A DNA stretch of 28,670 bases from NCBI GenBank assembly GCA_040381475.1, contig JBEIHH010000026.1, positions 1-28,670 on the forward strand. The letters are read 5' to 3'. The position numbers and the translations under genes were made by a program. The notes under the pieces were generated by a model. That model searched no databases, was not told the DNA's origin, and worked only from the letters and a program-made list of their open reading frames with translations. Origin of the DNA: JAIBBG01 sp040381475. Lineage in GTDB: Bacteria; Bacteroidota; Bacteroidia; Flavobacteriales_D; Sanyastnellaceae. This document shows positions 13,658 through 21,930 of the stretch, piece by piece. How positions within the stretch are numbered: the stretch's first letter is position 1; the number at the start of each line of letters is the position of its first letter.

Positions 13658-16198
13658 ATGAAGAAACCATTTCAGATCAATTCCATTTTCACGATCCTCG
13701 CTTTGATCATCATTCAAAGCATGGTGGCTCAATTCAGACCTCTGCCTGCGACAGACAATAAGCAGACCTTTCAATCTATCTGCTCACAAGCTGAGGCATA
13801 CTTTGGAGAAACTCTGTTAACCGAGGATGTTCCGATGAAAGACAACGATCTTCTTCGATACAAGCGCTGGGAGTGGTATTGGAAGACCCGTGTTATGCCC
13901 GATGGAACTTTTCCTGATCTGGTGCAACAGAAAAGAATTTATGATGAATTGCAATCGTCAGTCTCGGATTTACGGGATACAGCCAGCCCCTGGGTGAACA
14001 TCAATCAGACCTATGGGGATGGTGGCTACAATGGCATGGGTCGCGCAACAGCCATTGCTTTTCACCCGACAGATCCGGATATTTTTTATGTTGGTGCACC
14101 CATTGGTGGTATTTGGAAAACCACGGATGGCGGTCAAACTTATGCTGCTCTCGGCGATTCTCTGCCATATGTAAGCGCAGGAAATATCTGCATCGACTAC
14201 AACAACCCCGATATCATTTATATCACAGTAGGCGATCACAACGGTTGGTGGAACTATGGTCTCGGAGTTTTCAAATCAACCGATTCCGGTCTGACCTGGA
14301 GTGAAACTTCAAATTACACCTCGTTTACCGAGGGCGTAGCTTACCTGAGAATGGTCATGAATCCGGTCAATCCTCTGGAGCTCTTCGTTGCCCAAACAAA
14401 CGGACTATTCAGAACACAGGACGGTGGCGCTACATGGGAAATAGTTCATGAAGGATCGCATCTGGATGTTGCATTCAAACCCGGCAGCGGTACAACACTT
14501 TTTTGCGCTACAGATGATTATTGGGGAAGCAGTGAAGTATACCGTTCGGAAGACAACGGATCAACATGGTCACAAGTATCCAACTTCAACGAAACGGGTA
14601 ATTACCTGCAGCTTACTGTAACTCCTGCAAATGCGGAGTATTTAGGTGTACAATCAAGCATTGATGGCGATGTTGATTTCTACTCCAGTACCAACGGAGG
14701 TCTTTATCTTGATTACATGTCGAACATGCCTGAGTCAGGCGTCGTATTCACTTCACCTACCGATGAAAACACAATCTATTGTGGATTCGTTGTTACATAC
14801 GCATCGTACGATGGAGGCCTCAGCTGGGATCAGATAACAGACTGGTATGACTCCGGTGATTATGTAGAAGTCCACGCTGACAATCGTTTTGTATCATACA
14901 ATCCGATCAATAACCACATCTACTTCTGCAACGATGGCGGTGTCTACAGATACCGCGAAGACCTTGGTTTCTGGACAGAATTCACGGCCGGACTAATCAT
15001 CACACAGTATTACCGAATTGCCGTTTCACAGCAAAGCCCTGTATTTATGATCGGCGGTACTCAAGACAACGGAGGAAGAAAGCGCATAGCTCCGGGCTTA
15101 TGGGATGCGACCAACGGAGGTGATGGAATGGAAGTAGCAATCAATGCAGAAGATGATGAAATCATTTATACCACCTATATAAATGGTACACTATACAGAT
15201 CATACGATCAATGGACCAACGATACCTATCAGGAGATTACGCCAGCCAACGCGTCTTCAGGTGCGTGGGTTACACCATATGTACTTGACCCTTCGAACCA
15301 ATCGGTCATTGTTGCCGGATATGAAGATGTATATCGCTCAACAAACGATGGTGACGACTGGGAAGAGATAAGCAGCAACCTCACCGGCAATCCGGGCAAC
15401 AAAATAGGAGCAATTGCTGTGGCAGCTTCTGATGGCAATATTATTTATGCGTCGCGCAACAACAGACTATATCAGACTGATGACGGTGGTGGAGATTGGA
15501 ATAACGAAATTGTATTTGGCAGCACAACCTTTGGTGCAGAAATTTCAAGTATCACTGTGCACCCGCTGGATGGAATGAAAGTCTGGGTTACAGTTTCAGG
15601 TTATGCAGAAGGTTCAAAGGTCTACTACAGTGAAAATGGCGGACAAAATTTCCAGAATATATCCTTCAATCTACCCAACGTTCCGTGCAATGCATCGGTG
15701 ATTGACAAAGAAAGCGAACTCATGGATCTATATGTGGGAACAGATGTTGGTGTATTTGTGCTGGATGCAGCCTCGGAAACCTGGGTATACTATGGTGCCG
15801 GCTTACCAAACACTTCAGTCACCGATCTCGAAATCCAGTATTCATCGCGTAAACTGATAATTGGAACATATGGAAGAGGTGTATGGGAAAACGATCTGAT
15901 GTCAGAAGTGTTCGTTGGTCAGAATGAAATCATTACAGACAACTTTTCCACACTTCGCATAATTCAAAATCCTGTTGAAGGCTTTATGACGATCAACGTG
16001 CACAACAAGGTGAATCAAACAGGCAACTTCACCATTCTCCTGTCGGATGGCAAAGAAGTCAAACGCGTAGCGCAAAATCTGCCAACTGGAAATTATCAGA
16101 TTATCATCGACACTTCAGACCTGAGCGCTGGCTTGTATCTGCTGAGATATGAAAGCCCGAACTCAAACATGTCAACGCTCAAATTCATCCGGAAATAA
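13658..16198 (+). CDS. Secreted Asp-box (BNR/sialidase-like) repeat protein with T9SS type A sorting domain
   Basis: The 846-residue protein starts with a signal peptide (MKKPFQINSIF, then TILALIIIQSMVAQ, cleavage near residues 24-26). The body carries repeated Asp-box motifs of the S/T-x-D-x-G-x-T-W type: KTTDGGQTY (~153), KSTDSGLTW (~205), RTQDGGATW (~251), RSEDNGSTW (~295), SYDGGLSW (~383), RSTNDGDDW (~559), QTDDGGGDW (~605) and SENGGQNF (~657). These are typical of VPS10/sortilin- or xyloglucanase-like multi-bladed beta-propellers, so the fold is likely one or two propellers. No sialidase arginine triad could be assigned, so enzymatic activity is not claimed. The last ~85 residues (IIQNPVEGFMTINV, then LSAGLYLLRYES, ending in KFIRK) are a T9SS type A sorting domain. 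The start codon lies directly after the sdhB terminator; convergent with the minus-strand AAA+ gene. Confidence 0.9.
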   Translation: MKKPFQINSIFTILALIIIQSMVAQFRPLPATDNKQTFQSICSQAEAYFGETLLTEDVPMKDNDLLRYKRWEWYWKTRVMPDGTFPDLVQQKRIYDELQSSVSDLRDTASPWVNINQTYGDGGYNGMGRATAIAFHPTDPDIFYVGAPIGGIWKTTDGGQTYAALGDSLPYVSAGNICIDYNNPDIIYITVGDHNGWWNYGLGVFKSTDSGLTWSETSNYTSFTEGVAYLRMVMNPVNPLELFVAQTNGLFRTQDGGATWEIVHEGSHLDVAFKPGSGTTLFCATDDYWGSSEVYRSEDNGSTWSQVSNFNETGNYLQLTVTPANAEYLGVQSSIDGDVDFYSSTNGGLYLDYMSNMPESGVVFTSPTDENTIYCGFVVTYASYDGGLSWDQITDWYDSGDYVEVHADNRFVSYNPINNHIYFCNDGGVYRYREDLGFWTEFTAGLIITQYYRIAVSQQSPVFMIGGTQDNGGRKRIAPGLWDATNGGDGMEVAINAEDDEIIYTTYINGTLYRSYDQWTNDTYQEITPANASSGAWVTPYVLDPSNQSVIVAGYEDVYRSTNDGDDWEEISSNLTGNPGNKIGAIAVAASDGNIIYASRNNRLYQTDDGGGDWNNEIVFGSTTFGAEISSITVHPLDGMKVWVTVSGYAEGSKVYYSENGGQNFQNISFNLPNVPCNASVIDKESELMDLYVGTDVGVFVLDAASETWVYYGAGLPNTSVTDLEIQYSSRKLIIGTYGRGVWENDLMSEVFVGQNEIITDNFSTLRIIQNPVEGFMTINVHNKVNQTGNFTILLSDGKEVKRVAQNLPTGNYQIIIDTSDLSAGLYLLRYESPNSNMSTLKFIRK

Positions 16199-16212
16199 TC
16201 GGGATCTGTTAA

Positions 16213-17688
16213 TCATGATAGCTCGTCTTCGTCAGGCGAAAAAATGCTATTCACGACATCGCTGAATTCGATGCTGCTATCCATCACAGTCTTGCCTATG
16301 ACTGAAAACTCGGCAAGGCCGTGCAACACAAATTCCATCATGAGAAGGTGTTCCTGTTCTGATAATCCACGACAATATTTTTTCACCAGCTCAGACAGAG
16401 TAGGGATAGCATAGAGGACGCGCGCATATTCCTTTTGCGAAATATCATTCAGAATTTCCACTTCTGACCCGGAAAACCATTTGACAATTCCGGCATATGG
16501 ATTCTCAATCTTTTTTCTTTTGATCGTTTCAGGACTTGGAAAAATCTGCGGGAATTTTCTTCTGATTGTCTGGCCCAATAATCTGTATGCTACAAACTTT
16601 GGTCCCTCTTGTTCTCCTTCATATACGAGCTCTACTTTGCCGGTAATAGCAGGGACGATACTCATCAAATCACTGATCCGCGCAGAATCCCGCTTCTCGT
16701 CATTCAGCAACACCCTTCGCTCGACTGAGCTTATCAGGTTTTCCATGGCAGTAATAGTCAAGCGAGCCGACACCCCACTTTTGTGATCGACATATTCACT
16801 TTCTCGCGCTTCGAATGCAACCATTTCTACCAACTCGCGCAGAAAATCGGAGACGATAACCGATTTTTTTTGCTCCTCTTCGATCTTGGCTTCACTCGCA
16901 GTGATCTGCATACCTGTTTCAATATTTTTAGGATAGTGCGTCAGAATCTGACTTTGAATTCTGTCTTTGAGCGGTGTAATAATGCTTCCTCGGTTGGTGT
17001 AATCCTCCGGATTGGCAGTGAATACGAACTGCAAGTCAAGATCGAGTCGCAGTTGAAATCCTCGTATCTGAATATCTCTCTCCTGCAAAATATTGAATAG
17101 CGCCACCTGAATGCGTGCCTGCAAATCGGGAAGTTCATTGATCACAAAAATGCATCTATTGCTTCGCGGAATGAGTCCGAAATGAATCACCCTTTCATCG
17201 CTGTAGGGCAACTTGAGGTTTGCCGCTTTGATGGGATCCACATCGCCGATCAGATCCGCTACAGTAACATCAGGTGTCGCCAGCTTTTCTACATAACGTT
17301 CACTGCGATGCATCCAACGCACAGGAGTATCATCACCTTTCGCCGCGATCAAATCATGTGCATATCGACTCAGAGGCTTCAACGGATCATCATTCAGTTC
17401 ACTTCCTTCCACCACCGGAATCCATTCGTCAAGTAAATTGGTCATCAGGCGTGCAATTCTTGTTTTCGCTTGTCCCCGAAGACCGAGCAAATTGATGCTG
17501 TGTTTACTCAGAATAGCCCGCTGTAGATCAGGAATAACTGTTTCTTCATATCCCACAATACCCGGGAAAGGATTGATACGATTCTTCAACGCATAGATCA
17601 AATTGGATCTCAATTCTTCGTTTATAGTCTTCGAATGGTAGCCACTTTTTTTGAGTTGTCCCAGACTCTTAATTTCTTCCTTTTTCAT
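16213..17688 (-). CDS. MoxR / magnesium-chelatase ChlI-like AAA+ ATPase
   Basis: The protein of about 491 residues has an AAA+ core: Walker A GLRGQAKT (69-76), a Walker B-like segment CIFVINELPDL (178-188), sensor-1 region VFTANPEDY and an arginine-rich stretch PLKDRIQSQI. The Walker B aspartate position is asparagine (VINE), while the catalytic glutamate is kept. I recall the same INELPDL variant in related 'magnesium chelatase' annotated proteins, so it is probably a family trait. A chlorophyll role is unlikely: there is no ChlD/ChlH. MoxR-type ATPases usually act with a VWA protein to remodel or insert cofactors into partners, and a VWA gene lies directly upstream (23 bases to this start). 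I prefer ATG 17688 to the GTG at 17706, which adds six residues and leaves a five-base gap. The client protein is unknown. Confidence 0.85.
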   Translation of the reverse strand: MKKEEIKSLGQLKKSGYHSKTINEELRSNLIYALKNRINPFPGIVGYEETVIPDLQRAILSKHSINLLGLRGQAKTRIARLMTNLLDEWIPVVEGSELNDDPLKPLSRYAHDLIAAKGDDTPVRWMHRSERYVEKLATPDVTVADLIGDVDPIKAANLKLPYSDERVIHFGLIPRSNRCIFVINELPDLQARIQVALFNILQERDIQIRGFQLRLDLDLQFVFTANPEDYTNRGSIITPLKDRIQSQILTHYPKNIETGMQITASEAKIEEEQKKSVIVSDFLRELVEMVAFEARESEYVDHKSGVSARLTITAMENLISSVERRVLLNDEKRDSARISDLMSIVPAITGKVELVYEGEQEGPKFVAYRLLGQTIRRKFPQIFPSPETIKRKKIENPYAGIVKWFSGSEVEILNDISQKEYARVLYAIPTLSELVKKYCRGLSEQEHLLMMEFVLHGLAEFSVIGKTVMDSSIEFSDVVNSIFSPDEDELS

Positions 17689-17711
17689 AATTTGGTGTTC
17701 AATCACAATGT

Positions 17712-18827
17712 CTACTGTCTTCTTTTTCTATTTCGTTCGTAATCACTCAAAATTGAATCTCCAAGTCCTGTGAGGCCTGTGTATAAAGCCTTTCCGCCAT
17801 TCGCCTGAGTAAACTCCTCGACAAATTTTTGCAGATAAGGATCGTCGGCAATCATGAAAGTTGTGATTGGAATTTTTTGTTTCCTGCATGCACGGGCCAG
17901 ATTAAAACACTTGCCGGTGATGTATGGATCAAGTCCAAATGAGTTCTTATAATACTCGCCGCCTTCCTTCAGACAAGAAGGTTTACCGTCCGTGATCATA
18001 AAGATCTGCTTGTTCCCTGCCTTTTTTCTTCGTAGTATTTCCATAGCCAGCTCAAGTCCTGCCACTGTATTCGTGTGAAACGGACCAACCTGCAAGTACG
18101 GTAAATCCTTTATTTGCACAGGCCAGGCATCATCACCAAAAACCACTATATCCAAAGTGTCTTTGGGATACATGCGCATGATGAATTCGGCAAGAGCCAT
18201 AGCAACTTTTTTAGCAGGAGTTATGCGGTCTTCTCCATAAAGAATCATGCTATGAGAAATATCGATCATCAAAACCGTCGAAGCTTGCGATAAATTCTCA
18301 GTTTCAAAAACTTCAAGATCATCTTCGGTCAGGTGGAAGTCGCCGATACCATGATTGATTTGCGCATTGCGCAGCGATTCGCTCATCAGAATTTGTTCAG
18401 GCTTATCGCCAAACATGAATGGCCTTCTCAATTCCGTTGCTTCGTCACCATTACCGGTATGCTTCGTTTTGTGATTTCCCTGACCGGCTCTTTTCATTTT
18501 ACCAAAAAGCTGATCAAGATTTCTTTGCCGCATGGCCTGTTCACTTTTAGCAGTAATTGACATTCCGTTGCGACCATTTTTAGCTTTTCCCTGCTGATAC
18601 TCTTCTTTCAGATAACCCTTTCTTTTAAGCTCCTGTTCAAAATCATTTCGGGTATAATTCTCAGAAAAAAGAGGATTTTGTTTGTCAATTTCATCCATGA
18701 AATCAAGCGCATCTTTGGGATCACCGTTGGTATAATTAAGTAGCTCTAAAAACAATGGCAGCAACATATCAAACGGTGTGCGCTTGTCCTTTTCCGGAAT
18801 AAATTCATGAAAACGGCTACCGATCAT
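17712..18827 (-). CDS. VWA-domain protein, partner of the adjacent AAA+ ATPase
   Basis: The 371-residue protein has a charged, helical N-terminal half and a von Willebrand factor A domain at about residues 182-365. The metal-ion-dependent adhesion site looks complete: DISHS (D189, S191, S193), a threonine in FHTNTVAG (T252 or T254), and D280 in MITDGKPS. No signal peptide or membrane segment is visible, so the protein is cytoplasmic. VWA proteins encoded next to MoxR-like ATPases commonly act as the substrate-recognition partner, as with ChlD/ChlI, NorD/NorQ or ViaA/RavA. Here the VWA gene precedes the ATPase gene by a few bases, so both should be made together. It begins 64 bases after the CvpA-like gene ends. 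The process served cannot be told from sequence. Confidence 0.87.
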   Translation of the reverse strand: MIGSRFHEFIPEKDKRTPFDMLLPLFLELLNYTNGDPKDALDFMDEIDKQNPLFSENYTRNDFEQELKRKGYLKEEYQQGKAKNGRNGMSITAKSEQAMRQRNLDQLFGKMKRAGQGNHKTKHTGNGDEATELRRPFMFGDKPEQILMSESLRNAQINHGIGDFHLTEDDLEVFETENLSQASTVLMIDISHSMILYGEDRITPAKKVAMALAEFIMRMYPKDTLDIVVFGDDAWPVQIKDLPYLQVGPFHTNTVAGLELAMEILRRKKAGNKQIFMITDGKPSCLKEGGEYYKNSFGLDPYITGKCFNLARACRKQKIPITTFMIADDPYLQKFVEEFTQANGGKALYTGLTGLGDSILSDYERNRKRRQ

Positions 18828-18891
18828 AGTTTGAGAACAATTTAGAAAGGCAAAAGTTGCGAAGAAACGGGCTAATAGATTCCGTGTCCGA

Positions 18892-19449
18892 TTAATTTTC
18901 GGCTACACTTCCCGCTTTAACATCAATCGGAGCGAGTTTTTTTTCCTCCAGTTTTTTGTAGAAATCGCTGTTCTCAACCGCAGGAAGAAGAAACAGGGAG
19001 AAATTGTAAATGGGCTCGTAGAAATAAGACTTTTCCTTCTGTTGGTTGGGTAACCAGTTGTATTTGCGATCCAGCGCATTGAATAGCACAAAACATACAC
19101 TCAGGAAAAGCAATGTTTTGGTGAGCGAAAAAAAAGCACCTCCAAACTGATTCCATTTTTCAGCACCTCCGGCACTGACCGTTTTAGTGATGAGTTTACC
19201 CAGAAAAAACAAGCCAACGAGCACAAGCAGAAACACGACAACAAAAGAAATGATCGGAAGATTTTCAGATTGAACTTCCATTTTATCCTTTAGAAAACTC
19301 GCCATCCAGTCGCTGAAATTTACTCCGGCATAAATGCCCGCAAATAGAGCAAGCATGGAAAATACTTCCATGACAAAGCCATTTTTCCAGCCCTTCCAGA
19401 TAGCAAGGCCGATGGGAATGAGCAGAATGAGGTCAAGATAACTAACCAT
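18892..19449 (-). CDS. CvpA-family inner-membrane protein
   Basis: The protein of about 185 residues begins MVSYLDLILLIPIGLAIWKGWKNGFV and has four hydrophobic segments followed by a polar C-terminal tail. The opening, with D-x-x-L-L-I-P and the G-W-x-x-G-F/W-x-x-G motif after the first helix, is typical of the CvpA (colicin V production) family. Members are widespread and linked to envelope integrity and stress tolerance, but their biochemical role is unclear. I chose ATG 19449, because upstream residues back to 19494 are polar and unlike the family. A consensus -7-like octamer lies just upstream of this start. The following genes encode the VWA and AAA+ pair, but the 64-base gap and lack of a known link make a shared function only possible. 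Confidence 0.85.
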   Translation of the reverse strand: MVSYLDLILLIPIGLAIWKGWKNGFVMEVFSMLALFAGIYAGVNFSDWMASFLKDKMEVQSENLPIISFVVVFLLVLVGLFFLGKLITKTVSAGGAEKWNQFGGAFFSLTKTLLFLSVCFVLFNALDRKYNWLPNQQKEKSYFYEPIYNFSLFLLPAVENSDFYKKLEEKKLAPIDVKAGSVAEN

Positions 19450-19816
19450 GATATCAAACCTAGTTGCTTTGACGAATCCCTTCTCAAATCGCACGGCGGG
19501 TTTTTCACAAGCTGTTGTTTGATCAAATCATGGCCGTCATAAACGGAAACAATACCATGGAGATCATCCGCTCATTTTCAATATCTTGACTGCTTCTGCT
19601 GAAAGCGAAAAAACAAGGCCAAATCCACGTTTTTCACCCTATTTTTGCAGACCTTGATCAAAAGCGGATTGAGCATTCTCATTGGAATGCGGCATCCAAA
19701 ATCATTCACAGCGAAGCATTTGGCGGAGTGCGCCTGGTGACAAGTTGTCAATGACGGAATTTTTGGAATGATAAAATTTTGCTTCGCCATCGGGTAAAAA
19801 AAACTCCGCCCAGAGA
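19450..19816. other. Intergenic region between the CvpA-like gene and the polysaccharide operon
   Basis: This 367-base stretch separates divergent transcription units and must hold both promoters. On the minus strand it contains the candidate promoter at 19455-19488. On the plus strand TATTTTTG at 19640-19647 matches the -7 consensus and would give a ~165-base leader to wzm, though I see no -33 element. A 70-residue minus-strand frame at 19578-19790 has no recognisable features. No tRNA, repeat or JUMPStart-like element was recognised. Confidence 0.5.
19455..19488 (-). promoter_or_regulatory. Candidate promoter of the CvpA-like gene (TTTG, 22-base spacer, TAGGTTTG)
   Basis: On the minus strand TTTG (complement of 19488-19485) lies 22 bases upstream of TAGGTTTG (complement of 19462-19455), matching the Bacteroidota -33 TTTG / -7 TAnnTTTG layout with a spacer slightly longer than usual. 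The -7 element ends only five bases before the preferred ATG, so the transcript would be nearly leaderless. Confidence 0.4.
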
Positions 19817-20683
19817 ATGAGCCAACAAAACAACGAACAGGAGGAATGGTCGCTTGTCATTGATCAAAGCAATGCGTTCTTTGATCTCAAGCTCAACGAT
19901 GTCTGGCGTTACCGCGATTTGTTGTTTCTGTTTGTCAAGCGCGATTTCGTGAGCTTTTACAAACAGACCATACTTGGTCCTGTCTGGTTTTTCATACAGC
20001 CTCTGATCACGACGATCACGTTTACATTCATATTCGGTAATCTGGCAAAAATTGATACAGGGGCTACCATTCCGCAACCTCTGTTCTACATGGCAGGTAT
20101 CGTAACCTGGGGATATTTTGCAGAATGTCTCACCAAGACCAGCACAGTTTTTAAGGACAATGCAGGTATTTTCGGAAAGGTATATTTCCCGAGGCTCATC
20201 ATGCCGTTGAGTATTGTGATGAGCAATCTGCTCAAGTTCGGGGTGCAACTACTTCTTTTTATCTTAGTGCTGCTTTATTATGTGTTTGTTCAAGATTACC
20301 GACCCAACATCAGTGCATATGCATTGCTGCTTCCATTGATGATTGTAATCATGGCCGGGCTTGGGCTTGGGCTTGGAATGATCATCAGTGCAGCAACCAC
20401 CAAATACCGTGACCTCGCATTTCTCATTGGTTTCGGCGTACAACTTTTTATGTATGCAAGTCCGGTTATCTATCCTTTACAAACGCTTCCGGAAGGAGCG
20501 CGAGACATCATGAAGTGGAACCCAATGGCGCCCGTAATTGAAGGTATAAGATTTGGTTTTTTCGGTGAAGGAATGTTCAGCTGGGGCTATCTGGCCTACA
20601 GTCTGGGAATAACCATTTTCATTCTGCTCATTGGTGCGGAAATATTCAATCGTGTTGAGAAAAAATTTGTTGATACTGTCTGA
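19817..20683 (+). CDS. wzm: Polysaccharide ABC exporter, permease subunit (Wzm/KpsM-like)
   Basis: The 288-residue membrane protein belongs to the ABC-2 transporter family that exports lipid-linked O-antigen or capsule chains across the inner membrane. A cytoplasmic N-terminus includes the family motif YRDLLFLFVKRDF and ILGPVWFFIQPL (residues 32-61), followed by six hydrophobic segments. The motif KVYFPRLIMPLS and the SPVIYP-like MYASPVIYPLQTLP near residues 215-228 are typical of Wzm proteins, and NPMAPVIEGIRFGFFG is a family signature near the C-terminus. It is the first gene of the operon and is followed two bases later by the ATPase gene. The choice between O-antigen and capsule cannot be made from the exporter alone. 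Confidence 0.93.
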   Translation: MSQQNNEQEEWSLVIDQSNAFFDLKLNDVWRYRDLLFLFVKRDFVSFYKQTILGPVWFFIQPLITTITFTFIFGNLAKIDTGATIPQPLFYMAGIVTWGYFAECLTKTSTVFKDNAGIFGKVYFPRLIMPLSIVMSNLLKFGVQLLLFILVLLYYVFVQDYRPNISAYALLLPLMIVIMAGLGLGLGMIISAATTKYRDLAFLIGFGVQLFMYASPVIYPLQTLPEGARDIMKWNPMAPVIEGIRFGFFGEGMFSWGYLAYSLGITIFILLIGAEIFNRVEKKFVDTV

Positions 20684-20685
20684 TT

Positions 20686-21930
20686 ATGTCCGTAGTAATA
20701 AAAGCAGATAATATTTCAAAAATCTATCGTCTGGGTGAAATCGGCACGGGATCACTGAGTCGTGACCTAGAGCGCTGGTATGCTAAATTGAGGGGAAAAG
20801 AAGATCCTTTTCTCACAGTTGGCGAAACCAATGATCGCAGTAAGGCCGGCAACAGTGACATTGTATATAGTCTGAAAGACATTAGCTTTTCCATCAACCG
20901 GGGTGAGTCTGTAGGCATAATTGGAAAAAATGGTGCGGGTAAAAGCACCTTGCTGAAAATTCTCAGCAGAGTAACAAGTCCTACAACGGGTAGCATCAAA
21001 CTAAGAGGCCGCGTGGCGAGTTTGCTCGAAGTGGGCACGGGCTTTCATCCCGAACTTACAGGTAGAGAAAATATCTATCTCAATGGAGCCATACTGGGTA
21101 TGCGCAAAAAAGAGATAGACATGAAGCTCGACGAGATCATCGCATTCAGTGGCGTAGAGCGTTATATCGGAACTCCCGTGAAGCGATACTCAAGCGGAAT
21201 GTACGTGAGGCTCGCGTTCGCTGTAGCTGCGCACCTCGAACCTGAAATTCTGATTGTCGACGAAGTTTTGGCCGTGGGTGATGCAGAGTTCCAGAAAAAA
21301 TGTTTGGGCAAAATGAAAGACGTGAGTGGCGAAGGTCGCACAGTGCTTTTTGTAAGTCACAATATGCTGGCTGTGAAATCCCTTTGCAACAAAGGCATTT
21401 TGCTTGAGCACGGACAGGTAACAGAGATTGGTCCTATAGATCAGGTAGTGAATACATACTCTAAAGGAAGCGCCCTGAAATCAGCCAGAATACTTGGTGA
21501 TTCAGGAGGTGGCATTACAGTGGATTCAATCTCTTTCAACGACAATGGCATTGAAGGGTGTTTCGAAATTGATGAAGATCTTGTACTGAAGGTACACGTC
21601 ACCTCGGACAAAGAACACAAGCTGATCAATACCAATTTATTCTTTCACACTGCAGAAGGCAGTTTGATTTTCGCTACTTGCTCTCAAGGGTATGCCCTAT
21701 CCGCCGGCAAATACGTGTTTGAATGCACTATTCCGGCGAACAACCTCAACGACAATCTCTACCTCATCGATATCATGGTGGTAGAAAACGCAGAGAAGGG
21801 AATTGTAAATGTGAAGGAAGCGCTTGCGATAGAAGGCAACGAAAAAAAACGTGATAAAGCCTGGCTGGGGAAATTTCCGGGACTCATCAGGCCCATGAAT
21901 TATCCATGGAAACTTGAAAAAATTCAGTGA
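20686..21930 (+). CDS. wzt: Polysaccharide ABC exporter, ATP-binding subunit with Wzt C-terminal domain
   Basis: The 414-residue protein powers the exporter. The nucleotide-binding domain (1-250) has Walker A GKNGAGKS (80-87), signature YSSGMYVRLAFA (168-179), and Walker B ILIVDEVLAVGD (D192, E193) followed by the switch histidine in FVSHN. Residues ~260-414 form an extra beta-rich domain of the Wzt C-terminal type. In characterised O-antigen exporters such as those of E. coli O8 and O9a, this domain binds a chemical cap on the non-reducing end of the chain and licenses export. Its presence argues for capped-chain recognition here rather than the KpsT type, which lacks it. The stop overlaps the next start by one base (TGATG at 21928-21932), linking translation to the FkbM methyltransferase. 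Confidence 0.94.
   Translation: MSVVIKADNISKIYRLGEIGTGSLSRDLERWYAKLRGKEDPFLTVGETNDRSKAGNSDIVYSLKDISFSINRGESVGIIGKNGAGKSTLLKILSRVTSPTTGSIKLRGRVASLLEVGTGFHPELTGRENIYLNGAILGMRKKEIDMKLDEIIAFSGVERYIGTPVKRYSSGMYVRLAFAVAAHLEPEILIVDEVLAVGDAEFQKKCLGKMKDVSGEGRTVLFVSHNMLAVKSLCNKGILLEHGQVTEIGPIDQVVNTYSKGSALKSARILGDSGGGITVDSISFNDNGIEGCFEIDEDLVLKVHVTSDKEHKLINTNLFFHTAEGSLIFATCSQGYALSAGKYVFECTIPANNLNDNLYLIDIMVVENAEKGIVNVKEALAIEGNEKKRDKAWLGKFPGLIRPMNYPWKLEKIQ

Noticed and set aside
16199..16212. Terminator between the convergent Asp-box and AAA+ genes
   Set aside because: Only 14 bases separate the stops and no stem with a T run is visible.
16213..18827. Antiphage or RavA-ViaA system
   Set aside because: The VWA and ATPase motifs fit a generic MoxR pair; no nuclease, protease or other effector neighbours, and no RavA LARA-type region recognised.
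19578..19790. 70-residue minus-strand frame in the gap before wzm
   Set aside because: No recognisable motif, no ribosome site, and a composition of scattered K, C and N; the region more likely holds promoters.
19748..20248. 166-residue minus-strand frame
   Set aside because: It lies antisense to wzm, whose motifs and coupling to wzt are clear.
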